From positions 1-7,050 of the forward strand of contig WOZC01000088.1 of the NCBI GenBank assembly GCA_011620465.1: a DNA stretch of 7,050 nucleotides, written 5' to 3'. This document shows positions 1 through 5,700 of this stretch, piece by piece. Made by a program: the position numbers and the translations under genes. The notes under the pieces are model-generated. The model had not been told where the DNA came from. It did not search any database and saw nothing but the letters and a program-made list of their open reading frames with translations. The stretch is from Anaerolineaceae bacterium (GTDB lineage: Bacteria; Chloroflexota; Anaerolineae; Anaerolineales; Anaerolineaceae). How positions within the stretch are numbered: position 1 is the stretch's first letter; each line of letters opens with the position of its first letter.

Positions 1-50
1 AGGAGAGAAAGTAAAAAGAATACCGTAACAGCACGTTTTAGATTTTTCAT
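1..50 (-). CDS. N-terminus of a probable exported protein (partial, runs off left edge)
   Basis: Reading leftward from an ATG at 50-48, the only codons present give MKNLKRAVTVFFLLSL. This has a basic n-region (K2, K5, R6) followed by a hydrophobic core, the classic start of a Sec signal peptide or of a first membrane helix. The rest of the gene lies outside the window, so the product cannot be named. No strong Shine-Dalgarno site precedes it; the nearest purine stretch (GAGAG) is somewhat far away. A possible -10 hexamer (TAAAAT, complement of 89-94) lies upstream. The call rests on the amino-acid pattern of only 16 residues, so a chance ORF is possible. Confidence 0.45.
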   Translation of the reverse strand, partial: MKNLKRAVTVFFLLSL

Positions 51-111
51 ATTGTATGTGCTCTCAAATATCTGCAGTGGTAAGGCTAATTTTACAATAC
101 ATTTGAATGCA

Positions 112-160
112 GGAAGCAGGGAGCTGGGAGCTGATAGGTGATAGTTAATAGATGATAGAA
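112..160. repeat. Degenerate 7-bp tandem repeat, about 7 units
   Basis: The 49 bp divide into seven consecutive heptamers. Two perfect copies of GGGAGCT (119-125, 126-132) are preceded by the variant GGAAGCA (112-118) and followed by four diverged units of GATAGGT type (133-160). The phase of seven holds across the whole stretch although the unit drifts from GGGAGCT to GATAGNT. Heptanucleotide short tandem repeats between genes are known from filamentous cyanobacteria (STRR sequences); a link to those is only an analogy. Nothing here codes for protein. Confidence 0.65.
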
Positions 161-189
161 ATAGCAGGTCAGGTCGTGTTTCCCTTAAG

Positions 190-233
190 CCCTCCCCGTT
201 TCAGGGGGAGGGTCCGCGAAGCGGGGGTGAGGG
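190..233. repeat. GC-rich palindromic intergenic repeat (REP-like)
   Basis: Two stem-loops sit in tandem. The first pairs CCCTCCCC (190-197) with GGGGAGGG (205-212) around a 7-nt loop, a perfect 8-bp stem. The second pairs CCGC (214-217) with GCGG (221-224) around a GAA loop. A G-rich tail (GGGGTGAGGG, 224-233) follows. There is no T tract on either side, so it is not a standard intrinsic terminator. The composition and layout are typical of dispersed palindromic repeats; copy number in the genome cannot be seen here. A weaker relative may lie at 4707-4740. Confidence 0.6.
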
Positions 234-299
234 TCATTTCGTCATTGCCTGCGCAAAGAAAACATCAAAAACGTCTTATTGTAAATCTATAAATCCAGG

Positions 300-983
300 C
301 TAACTTTTTTCAATAGGTACGATCAAATACTCGCCCTGGCTTTGAGAGCTGTTTACATCGCGGCTGACCTGGTGGGAAAAAAGGCTTCCGTCTGGAAGGG
401 GTCTCAGCAGGCTCAACAAAGCTTTTGGATTATCCTGCTCCAGCCAATCCCACATCGTTTCTTTGGTGAGGATCACCGGCATGCGTGAATGCACGGGCTG
501 GACATCGGCGTTGGCAGAGGTGGTGATCAAGGTGCAGGTTGTCAGTCCAGGTAAACCGGGCAGGGAGGAAACTCCTTTATTCTCCCAATCATCCCACAAA
601 CCAGCAAAGGCGAAAGGCGCACCGTTCTCCAGTTGAAAATAATAGGGGGTTGAGAGCTTGCCAGCTTTTCGCCATTCGTAGAAACCATCTGCCAAAATCA
701 GGCAGCGCTTATTCCGAAACGAACTGCGGTAGGAAGGTTTTTCTGCCACAGATTCCGCCCGCGCGTTGATCATTTTATATCCGATGGAAGGGTCCTTCGC
801 CCAAAACGGCACCAAGCCCCATTTCATCCAGACCACATCCCGGCTTTCCGCGAAGGGTACTGTTGGCACATCCTGGGAGGGGGCGATGTTGTAGCGTTTT
901 TCCCAATCAAGCGGCATCTGCCCCAGCGCTAACTGCGTGCGCAGGTCTTCTGAATCGATTGCCATAGTAAATCTTCCGCACAT
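300..983 (-). CDS. yedK: SRAP domain protein, abasic-site DNA-protein crosslink (HMCES/YedK family)
   Basis: This 227-residue protein belongs to the SRAP family, which covalently traps abasic sites in single-stranded DNA through the amino-terminal cysteine after removal of the initiator Met. The start was chosen at 983 because it puts the catalytic Cys at position 2 (MCGRFT), and an excellent GGAGGG ribosome binding site lies 4 nt upstream (993-988). The longer frame reaching 1079 would bury that Cys and is rejected. Other family residues are visible: the RYNIAPSQ motif (30-37), WGLVPFWA (55-62), N73 in MINARAE, E103 in ADGFYEW, and H165 in VHSRMPV, matching the Cys2/Asn/Glu/His active site. 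Length is normal. It stands alone and diverges from rplY; a TATAAT -10 lies 20 nt upstream. It is probably cytosolic and tied to replication-associated repair. Family assignment is very secure. Confidence 0.96.
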   Translation of the reverse strand: MCGRFTMAIDSEDLRTQLALGQMPLDWEKRYNIAPSQDVPTVPFAESRDVVWMKWGLVPFWAKDPSIGYKMINARAESVAEKPSYRSSFRNKRCLILADGFYEWRKAGKLSTPYYFQLENGAPFAFAGLWDDWENKGVSSLPGLPGLTTCTLITTSANADVQPVHSRMPVILTKETMWDWLEQDNPKALLSLLRPLPDGSLFSHQVSRDVNSSQSQGEYLIVPIEKS

Positions 984-1002
984 AGTTCCCTCCGTCTGTT
1001 TG

Positions 1003-1008
1003 ATTATA
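1003..1008 (-). promoter_or_regulatory. -10 element for the SRAP gene
   Basis: The complement of 1003-1008 is a perfect TATAAT, 20 nt upstream of the ATG. Transcription would begin near 996, leaving a leader of about 13 nt that just includes the GGAGGG site. No good -35 is evident at 16-18 bp spacing. Confidence 0.5.
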
Positions 1009-1060
1009 TTCCATCGGAGTAAACCAAACTCTGGCTGCATAAAACTTCTGCGAAAAATCG

Positions 1061-1089
1061 TTGACGAAATATGCTTCAACGAGTATCAT
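1061..1089 (+). promoter_or_regulatory. Sigma-70 type promoter for rplY
   Basis: TTGACG (1061-1066) is followed after exactly 17 bp by TATCAT (1084-1089), a close match to the housekeeping consensus. The start point would be near 1096, giving a leader of about 73 nt before the rplY ATG. It points away from the SRAP promoter and the two do not overlap. Confidence 0.65.
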
Positions 1090-1095
1090 TATCAG

Positions 1096-1165
1096 TTGCC
1101 AGAAATCCATCTGGTAAATTTATGGGCGAGGGTAACCCGAGATAGGGTGAGAGGCGCCCGGAGGA
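1096..1165 (+). promoter_or_regulatory. Potentially structured 5' leader of rplY
   Basis: The inferred leader can form a small hairpin (CCAGA 1099-1103 with TCTGG 1110-1114). It can also form a larger one closed by GGGCG (1124-1128) and CGCCC (1155-1159), with an inner pairing ACCC (1135-1138) to GGGT (1145-1148). A competing inner hairpin GGG-taa-CCC (1130-1138) uses some of the same bases. The closing stem ends directly against the GGAGG ribosome binding site (1160-1164). Ribosomal protein mRNAs often carry such leaders for autogenous control; here it is only inferred from pairing by eye. Confidence 0.35.
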
Positions 1166-1168
1166 AAA

Positions 1169-1825
1169 ATGACTACAAAGCACGACGATATCATTATCAA
1201 AGTTGGAAAGCGCGATGTGACCGGAAAACAGGTCGCAAAATTGCGCCGCGATGGGATCCTTCCCGGTGTGGTTTATGGGCACAAGGTTGATTCTTACCCG
1301 GTTCAAATGGAAACCCATGCCACAACCCTTCTCATGAAGAAGATCACCCCCACCACTCTGGTCACCCTTGATCAAGATGGAAAACTGACCAAAGTGATCG
1401 TACGCGATCGCTCTTACGATGTGGTCACCGGCGCTCTGCTCCACCTGGACTTTTTGGCCGTTTCGATGACCGAAAAGCTGCGCGCCAACGTTGCCATCGA
1501 ACTGATCGGTGAAGCTCCTGTTCTGGACGAAGTTCCCGGTTCTCTGATCAACCACGTTCTGAATGAACTTGAGATCGAAGCCCTGCCCAATGACATGCTC
1601 GAAAGGATCGAGGTCGATCTTAGCGGCATCGCCACAGCGGAGGACAGTATCACCGTTGGTGACCTGGATTTGGGCGACAAAATCACGATCCTTACACCTC
1701 ACGATGAGGTTATCGTTTCTGTCGGTTACGTTGCCGAAGAAGCTGAGCCCTCCGTAATAGCGGAAGCCGAAGGTGAAGGCGAACCCCAGGTTATGGAAAA
1801 AGGCAAGAAGGAAGAGGAAGAATAA
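1169..1825 (+). CDS. rplY: 50S ribosomal protein L25, CTC/TL5 long form
   Basis: This is the 218-residue ribosomal protein L25 of the two-domain CTC (general stress protein) type, which binds 5S rRNA in the large subunit. The N-terminal beta-barrel domain spans roughly 5-95, with the typical KLRRDGILPGVVYG segment (24-37) and LLHLDF (90-95). The C-terminal TL5 domain spans about 100-188, with LNELEIEALPNDMLERIEVDLS (131-152) and ITVGDLDL (161-168). Residues 190-218 form an acidic, low-complexity tail (AEGEGE, KKEEEE) common in long bacterial L25 proteins. The ATG at 1169 has a clear GGAGG site (1160-1164) 4 nt upstream. It is transcribed alone from the promoter at 1061-1089 and closed by the terminator at 1854-1887. 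Identification is firm; the gene is also called ctc. Confidence 0.96.
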   Translation: MTTKHDDIIIKVGKRDVTGKQVAKLRRDGILPGVVYGHKVDSYPVQMETHATTLLMKKITPTTLVTLDQDGKLTKVIVRDRSYDVVTGALLHLDFLAVSMTEKLRANVAIELIGEAPVLDEVPGSLINHVLNELEIEALPNDMLERIEVDLSGIATAEDSITVGDLDLGDKITILTPHDEVIVSVGYVAEEAEPSVIAEAEGEGEPQVMEKGKKEEEE

Positions 1826-1853
1826 TCTTCTTTCGAAGCAAGTTTGTCAACAT

Positions 1854-1887
1854 AAAGACCTGTCCGGTGGGCAGGTCTTTTGTTTGT
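1854..1887 (+). terminator. Intrinsic terminator after rplY
   Basis: AAAGACCTGTCC (1854-1865) pairs with GGGCAGGTCTTT (1869-1880) through 12 pairs including one G-T wobble, around a GGT loop. The T-rich run TTTTGTTTG follows from 1878. It lies 28 nt after the rplY stop and between convergent genes. The opposite strand has only a short, interrupted T run, so it is at best a weak terminator for the NUDIX gene. Confidence 0.85.
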
Positions 1888-1951
1888 TACATGAATGGTT
1901 TTTTTAATTTGATGAAAGGTAGTAGCGCTTGTTCCGCCATCCGATAGCAAA

Positions 1952-2542
1952 TTAGTTTAACAAGCTCAAAAAATCGAGGGTCATCGTTGCTGTGGCACCC
2001 CAGACAATTTCACCGTCATATTCCTTAAAAAAAAGTACATCATAGTCTTTCCCCTTATGTGTATAAACTCGATATTCCCGGTTTGCAGGATCAGCCAGCC
2101 AATCCAATGGAATGGAAAAAACGCGGTCAACTTCGTCGGGATTTACTGTTAACTCGGTTGGCCAGTCAACAATACCAACCACAGGAGTAACTAAAAATCG
2201 GGTGATCATTGCCATTTGAGCCATGCAGCCCATGACCCGTACTGCCCCTGGATTTAATCCAATCTCTTCCCATGACTCCCGAAGCGCTGTTTCGATCAGG
2301 CTGGCGTCACTGGCTTCCCATGACCCACCCGGATATGAAACCTGGCCGCTGTGATCATGCAGCCGCACCGAACGCAGGGTATAAACCAGGTGCCATTGGT
2401 TCCGCAGCCGGATCAAGGGTATCAGGACTGCTGCTGGCATCAGATTGGGAGTTCTTTCATCCGCTCGAATCCCTTCCCATCGAATGGCGTTTTTTTCCTG
2501 CTTTGCCAAACGTGCTGGCAAATCGAGCGGCAAATCAATCAT
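1952..2542 (-). CDS. NUDIX hydrolase, CoA pyrophosphatase type (NudL-like)
   Basis: A 196-residue NUDIX enzyme, probably splitting coenzyme A or its derivatives into phosphopantetheine and 3',5'-ADP. The CoA-subfamily signature is visible just before the Nudix box: LVYTLRSVRLHDHSGQVSYPGG (52-73), matching the LLTxRS...GxVxFPGG pattern. The Nudix box follows (72-95) with REsWEEIGL and the metal-binding E92/E93. As in E. coli NudL, it has one more residue before the RE than the canonical GX5EX7RE spacing. The ATG at 2542 is preferred to more distal starts because AGGAGAAGGA (2557-2548) sits in front of it and the family homology begins soon after. It overlaps the trmI stop by 8 nt, so translation is probably coupled. 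It is the last gene of a three-gene unit. Substrate is inferred from the signature only. Confidence 0.9.
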   Translation of the reverse strand: MIDLPLDLPARLAKQEKNAIRWEGIRADERTPNLMPAAVLIPLIRLRNQWHLVYTLRSVRLHDHSGQVSYPGGSWEASDASLIETALRESWEEIGLNPGAVRVMGCMAQMAMITRFLVTPVVGIVDWPTELTVNPDEVDRVFSIPLDWLADPANREYRVYTHKGKDYDVLFFKEYDGEIVWGATATMTLDFLSLLN

Positions 2543-3377
2543 CGAGTTCCTTCTCCTGCGCTTCGATCTCCAAATCCTCCAGGCTTGCCTGGATGGAACG
2601 CGCGAAGATGAGGTAGCCAGTGTGCGCAACCATGCGATCGACTGGTCTTAGCCGGCCCCAATCTGACTTGTAATGCCGAAGAAGAATCTCGCACACGTCA
2701 ATAAAAGCGAAATTGCTGTGAGAAAGCGCGCGCAAAGTCAATTCAACCTGATTGATGGTGGGAAGGAGCGTGGCAAACTGACCGCCAGCTTTGAGGCTCG
2801 TGCTAACTTGCTCGAGGTAATCGTAAGGGTTAGGTAAATCGAGAAAAATGGCGTCGAGGTAGCGTTCTTCAAAGCCCTGATCGGCATCGCCCAGTTTAAA
2901 ATCAACATGCTGGTCCAGTCCGAAGAGACGCAAATTCTTACGTGCAAGCTGCTGCGCTTCGGGGTTGCGCTCATAAGAATAGACCCTACCTGTGTCGCCA
3001 ATCAAAAAAGCGAGAACGGTCGTCAATCCCCCCGAACCACCACCGCATTCCAAAACCCTTTTGCCTGGACCTACGCCCAGTCTTAAGACAATGTAACCGA
3101 TATCTTTCGGATACATGATCTGAGTAGTACGTTTGATGGCTTGCACAAGGTCGGTTATCCCTGGCTGAAGGACAAAAAAAGGATGCCCACTGTGTGACTC
3201 AAGGCGGGCTCCCCAGGGTTGTCCGATGATATCATCATGCTTGATGACGCCGCGATGAGTCATAAAAACCTCACCAGCTTTCATTGCCAGGATGTGATTT
3301 TTATGCGTGGAACCGTGGAGCTGAACCAGGTCACCTTCTTTTACCAGGTTGACCAGGTCATTGTATTCAGAGGTCAT
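2535..3377 (-). CDS. trmI: tRNA (adenine-58-N1)-methyltransferase TrmI
   Basis: A 280-residue SAM-dependent methyltransferase of the TrmI/Trm61 family, which makes m1A58 in the T-loop of tRNA. The N-terminal small beta domain (about 8-60) has KEGDLVQLHG and GEVFMTHRG. The Rossmann domain begins near 88 with the family-typical IMYPKDIGYIV. Motif I is VLECGGGSGG (108-117), the acidic SAM-ribose residue is E136 in YSYERNPEA, and the motif IV region is FLDLPNPYDYL (178-188). The end carries the conserved HTGYLIFAR (252-260), followed by a 20-residue acidic tail. I chose the ATG at 3377, only 2 nt after the stop of the upstream gene. A TTG at 3422 would add 15 residues overlapping that gene; it has a weak GGGG site and cannot be wholly excluded. 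Bacterial TrmI is taxonomically restricted, which supports a Chloroflexota origin. Confidence 0.93.
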   Translation of the reverse strand: MTSEYNDLVNLVKEGDLVQLHGSTHKNHILAMKAGEVFMTHRGVIKHDDIIGQPWGARLESHSGHPFFVLQPGITDLVQAIKRTTQIMYPKDIGYIVLRLGVGPGKRVLECGGGSGGLTTVLAFLIGDTGRVYSYERNPEAQQLARKNLRLFGLDQHVDFKLGDADQGFEERYLDAIFLDLPNPYDYLEQVSTSLKAGGQFATLLPTINQVELTLRALSHSNFAFIDVCEILLRHYKSDWGRLRPVDRMVAHTGYLIFARSIQASLEDLEIEAQEKELDD

Positions 3378-3379
3378 TG

Positions 3380-3658
3380 CTAATTCCGGGTAAGCAACTC
3401 TGGTTGAACCCGGGTTATCCAATTCCCCAGGAATAAAAAAGTGATACTGCCGATGATCCCACCAGCCAGGTTGACCGGTCCAACGCTCAAGAAGTTAAAA
3501 CCAAGGGAGCTGAAAGCCAGATGACCGACGAAAAACCCGAGCCAGGAAAAACCCAGAAAAACCAGCAGTTTTACAATGCCGCCATCGCGCCATAGATGAA
3601 ACAGTGCCCCCAAAAGCGTTGCCAGGATGAAGCCAAACAGATAGGAAGAAATATTCAT
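3380..3658 (-). CDS. Small three-helix membrane protein, function unknown
   Basis: A 92-residue, strongly hydrophobic protein with three likely membrane spans at about 4-22, 28-49 and 58-81. The links are short: WRDGG between helices 1 and 2 and SLGFNF between 2 and 3. Gly is frequent inside the helices (GFILATLLGALF, GFSWLGFFVGH, GGIIGS), suggesting tight packing. I do not recognise a named family. It is the first gene of the unit with trmI (stop 2 nt before the trmI start). The ATG at 3658 was chosen because GAGG lies 4 nt upstream and the hydrophobic segment begins right after it. A GTG at 3706 would add 16 basic or polar residues with a weaker site. Its role cannot be stated; tight linkage to trmI hints at co-expression, not necessarily joint function. 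Confidence 0.75.
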   Translation of the reverse strand: MNISSYLFGFILATLLGALFHLWRDGGIVKLLVFLGFSWLGFFVGHLAFSSLGFNFLSVGPVNLAGGIIGSITFLFLGNWITRVQPELLTRN

Positions 3659-3754
3659 TAGCCTCGAACACCAACCTTGAAAGGAAGATTTATACTTTTT
3701 TACCACCTCGATCTGATTTTGGTAATTGAAAACCAGATTACGAACGGTTTTGTA

Positions 3755-3763
3755 ATAATATCA
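3755..3763 (-). promoter_or_regulatory. Extended -10 for the membrane protein-trmI-NUDIX unit
   Basis: The complement reads TGATATTAT, a TGn extension plus a TATTAT hexamer (3760-3755). Initiation near 3748 would leave about 90 nt before the ATG at 3658, or 42 nt before the alternative GTG at 3706. No clear -35 is visible. It lies back to back with the tatD promoter in the 105-bp divergent gap. Confidence 0.35.
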
Positions 3764-3796
3764 CAAGTTGGAGGAGACCACCTGCTGGCTGGGCTT

Positions 3797-3812
3797 TGGT
3801 AGAATTGGTGCA
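3797..3812 (+). promoter_or_regulatory. Extended -10 promoter placing the tatD start at its own ATG
   Basis: TGGTAGAAT (3797-3805) is a TGn extension plus TAGAAT hexamer. The usual distance from the hexamer to the first transcribed base (6-7 nt) lands on 3812, which is the A of the tatD ATG. No Shine-Dalgarno sequence precedes that ATG. Together this points to a leaderless mRNA. Confidence 0.5.
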
Positions 3813-4624
3813 TGGCAATTTTTTGCGATACCCACGCACATCTCGATTTCGACGCATTTGACGAAGACCGCGAGGCAGTGATCCAACGCGCCCGGGCAAG
3901 CGGTTTGCAGTTTGTTATCAACATCGCCATCGACCTGGAAGCCAGCCAAAAATCGCTCGCCCTTGCCAGAAAGTATCCCGGCTTCATCTTTGCCACAGCT
4001 GGCATCCACCCCAATTATTCTTCTAACCTGGACGAAACAGTTTTCACCACAATCAAGCATCTGGCTACCCAACCAGAAGTGGTCGCGATCGGTGAAATTG
4101 GTCTAGATTATTACCGCGACTATACTACTCCACTAGAGCAGGTGAAGGCGCTTGAAGCTCAACTCGAATTGGCGCAAAAGATTGATTTGCCCGTTGTTAT
4201 TCATGAACGGTCTTCAGCCTGTGAATTAGTGCCGATTTTGACAAAGTGGCACCAAAACTTGCCGGAAAGTTCCTGGCTCAAACAAAACCCGGGAGTGATG
4301 CATGCTTTCAGTGCCGATGCGAATTTCATCAAACCACTGCTGGATTGCGGCTTTTGTTTCGGTATCGGTGGACCAGTGACTTATAAGAATGCCGCGGACA
4401 AACGGACTTTGGTTGAGACGCTGCCGTTGGAAAATATGTTGCTTGAAACCGATTGCCCATTCATGCCGCCTCAGGCACATCGAGGGCAGCGGAATGAGCC
4501 AGCCTTCATTCCTTTGATCGCTCAAAAAATCGCTGAGTTACGGGGGCTATCGCCTGAGGAAGTTGGTGGGCAACTGACCAGCAACGCCCGCAGGGTGTTT
4601 GGATTGCAGGAGAAAATGCATTAA
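3812..4624 (+). CDS. tatD: TatD-family metal-dependent deoxyribonuclease
   Basis: A 270-residue TatD/YcfH-type hydrolase with a TIM-barrel fold, expected to act as a 3'-5' exonuclease or AP-type nuclease in DNA repair, though some members have other substrates. Metal ligands of the family are all visible: H8 and H10 in DTHAHLD, E95 in GEIGLDYY, H131 in VVIHER, H164 in VMHAF and D214 in LLETDCPF. Other hallmarks are AGIHP (63-67), the NEP triplet (228-230) and the C-terminal NARRVFGL (258-265). Length is close to the family norm. The start is fixed by the DTHAHLD motif beginning at residue 6. It is transcribed alone, diverging from the trmI unit, from a promoter that appears to give a leaderless mRNA. 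Paralogues in this superfamily are common, so the symbol is generic. Confidence 0.94.
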   Translation: MAIFCDTHAHLDFDAFDEDREAVIQRARASGLQFVINIAIDLEASQKSLALARKYPGFIFATAGIHPNYSSNLDETVFTTIKHLATQPEVVAIGEIGLDYYRDYTTPLEQVKALEAQLELAQKIDLPVVIHERSSACELVPILTKWHQNLPESSWLKQNPGVMHAFSADANFIKPLLDCGFCFGIGGPVTYKNAADKRTLVETLPLENMLLETDCPFMPPQAHRGQRNEPAFIPLIAQKIAELRGLSPEEVGGQLTSNARRVFGLQEKMH

Positions 4625-4706
4625 TCCCAGGCAGAGGCAAATGGGTCTCGCAAGTCTCCAATGAGAAAGTTATTTTTTAGAGACCACAAAACCCACTCCC
4701 CTGCCC

Positions 4707-4740
4707 CCCTCTCTTTGCCCGAAATAAGGGCTGGAGAGGG
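4707..4740. repeat. Imperfect palindromic repeat between tatD and ppk2
   Basis: CCCTCTC (4707-4713) pairs with GAGAGGG (4734-4740), and inside it GCCC (4717-4720) pairs with GGGC (4728-4731) around a 7-nt loop. The GAGAGGGTG ending resembles the GGAGGGT and GTGAGGGT strings of the element at 190-233, so both may be diverged members of one dispersed family. No T tract adjoins it, although it could still slow polymerase from either convergent gene. Confidence 0.5.
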
Positions 4741-4765
4741 TGAAAGGCTATTAAAATAGAGTGTG

Positions 4766-4786
4766 GCAGCCTGCAATTGGGGCTGC
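4766..4786 (-). terminator. Weak hairpin after ppk2
   Basis: GCAGCC (4766-4771) can pair with GGCTGC (4781-4786), 3 nt past the ppk2 stop. On the minus strand the next T-rich stretch (TATTTT) starts only about 8 nt later, so this is a poor match to an intrinsic terminator. Confidence 0.25.
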
Positions 4787-4788
4787 GG

Positions 4789-5700
4789 TTATGCCTCCGG
4801 GATTTCGTACACCGGGACGAAGGTTTGGTCGCTGAAGGGCGGGCGGACGTAGCTGTCATCCACCTGGCGGGGGGGAAGCTCCATCACCTGGGGAGTCAAG
4901 TCTTCATAAGGGATCTTACTCAGCAGGTGGCTGATGCAGTTCAACCTGGCACGCTTCTTATCATCTGCCTCAACCACATACCAAGGGCTCAACTTTGTAT
5001 CGGTGTAGCGAAACATATCGTCTTTGGCACGGGAATATTCCACCCAGCGTCTGCGCGATTCCAGATCCATCGGGCTGAGCTTCCACTGGCGGGTGATGTC
5101 ATCCATACGAGCCTGGAAGCGGCGCTCCTGCTCTTCATTGCTGACCGAGAACCAATACTTGATCAGGATGATGCCGGAGCGGATGAGCATTTTTTCAAAT
5201 TCGGGGACAGAGCGGAAGAATTCTTCCACCTGTTCGGGGGTGCAAAAGCCCATCACGCGTTCCACACCGGCGCGGTTGTACCAGGAGCGATCGAACAAGA
5301 CCATCTCCCCGGCAGCCGGAAGTTGGGCAACGTAGCGCTGGAAATACCATTGTGTCTTTTCTTTTTCGGTAGCTACGGGCAAAGCCACCACCCGCACGAT
5401 GCGGGGATTGAGCGTTTCGGTGATGCGTTTGATGGTTCCGCCCTTGCCGGCGGCATCGCGACCCTCAAAAATGACCACCACTTTCAATCCCTTTTCTTTG
5501 ACCCAGTATTGCAGTTTGACCAACTCGATTTGAAGTTTTTTCAACTCCCGTTCGTAAACTTCGTCGGAAAGGTTCTTAAGTTTCTTTGGTCGGATATCGG
5601 AATCGACATTTGTGTTCTCACCCGGATTTTCCGGCAGTTCAACAGCGTCAGATTTTTCTGCTATTTCTTTTTTTTCGGATTTGGATTTTTTCTTTGCCAT
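4789..5700 (-). CDS. ppk2: Polyphosphate kinase 2, class I-like
   Basis: A 303-residue PPK2 enzyme, which moves phosphate between polyphosphate and nucleotides, most likely making NTP from NDP. Residues 1-45 are a Lys/Glu-rich, low-complexity leader (MAKKKSKSEKKE). The kinase core starts near 46. The Walker A motif is FEGRDAAGKGG (78-88), the Walker B region is VLFDRSWYNRAGVERVMGF (134-152), and the lid region spans about 190-230 with RFQARMDDITRQWKLSPMD. YVVEADDKKRARLN (241-254) and PYEDL (264-268) close the domain. The single kinase domain and the sequence flavour fit the class I group typified by Pseudomonas aeruginosa PPK2; the NDP preference is inferred. The ATG at 5700 has GGAGG (5709-5705) 4 nt upstream, so the longer frame to 5772 is rejected. 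It has its own promoter (TATAAT, 5752-5747). No ppk1 or ppx lies in the window. Confidence 0.95.
   Translation of the reverse strand: MAKKKSKSEKKEIAEKSDAVELPENPGENTNVDSDIRPKKLKNLSDEVYERELKKLQIELVKLQYWVKEKGLKVVVIFEGRDAAGKGGTIKRITETLNPRIVRVVALPVATEKEKTQWYFQRYVAQLPAAGEMVLFDRSWYNRAGVERVMGFCTPEQVEEFFRSVPEFEKMLIRSGIILIKYWFSVSNEEQERRFQARMDDITRQWKLSPMDLESRRRWVEYSRAKDDMFRYTDTKLSPWYVVEADDKKRARLNCISHLLSKIPYEDLTPQVMELPPRQVDDSYVRPPFSDQTFVPVYEIPEA

Larger units (their letters stand above)
51..299. other. 249-bp gap without a gene, repeat-bearing
   Basis: I see no coding sequence here. The stretch lies between the start of the left-edge gene and the stop codon of the SRAP gene. It contains a heptamer-period tandem repeat (112-160) and a GC-rich palindromic element (190-233), described separately. 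No intrinsic terminator with a T tract is visible for the SRAP gene, whose transcript would run leftward into this gap. Confidence 0.7.
4625..4788. other. 164-bp convergent gap between tatD and ppk2
   Basis: No gene is visible. A T6 run (4673-4678) follows a weak 4-bp hairpin TCTC-caat-GAGA (4655-4666), too short to be trusted as a tatD terminator. A longer-range pairing of GGTCTC (4644-4649) with GAGACC (4680-4685) encloses that run. The palindrome at 4707-4740 and a small hairpin GCAGCC/GGCTGC (4766-4786) just after the ppk2 stop make up the rest. Confidence 0.55.

Noticed and set aside
112..233. CRISPR array
   Set aside because: The repeats are 7 bp and contiguous, or simple palindromes. 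There are no spaced direct repeats of 20-40 bp and no cas genes.
984..1079. N-terminal extension of the SRAP gene to 1079
   Set aside because: It would place 32 residues before the catalytic Cys2, and a strong ribosome binding site marks the inner ATG at 983.
1076..1702. Minus-strand open frame of 208 codons opposite rplY
   Set aside because: It lies antisense to a clear L25 gene with promoter, ribosome binding site and terminator, has no family resemblance and crosses the rplY promoter.
2543..2629. Extension of the NUDIX gene to 2629
   Set aside because: The added residues are Arg/Ser-rich and are the trmI C-terminal coding region in another frame; the ATG at 2542 has a good ribosome binding site.
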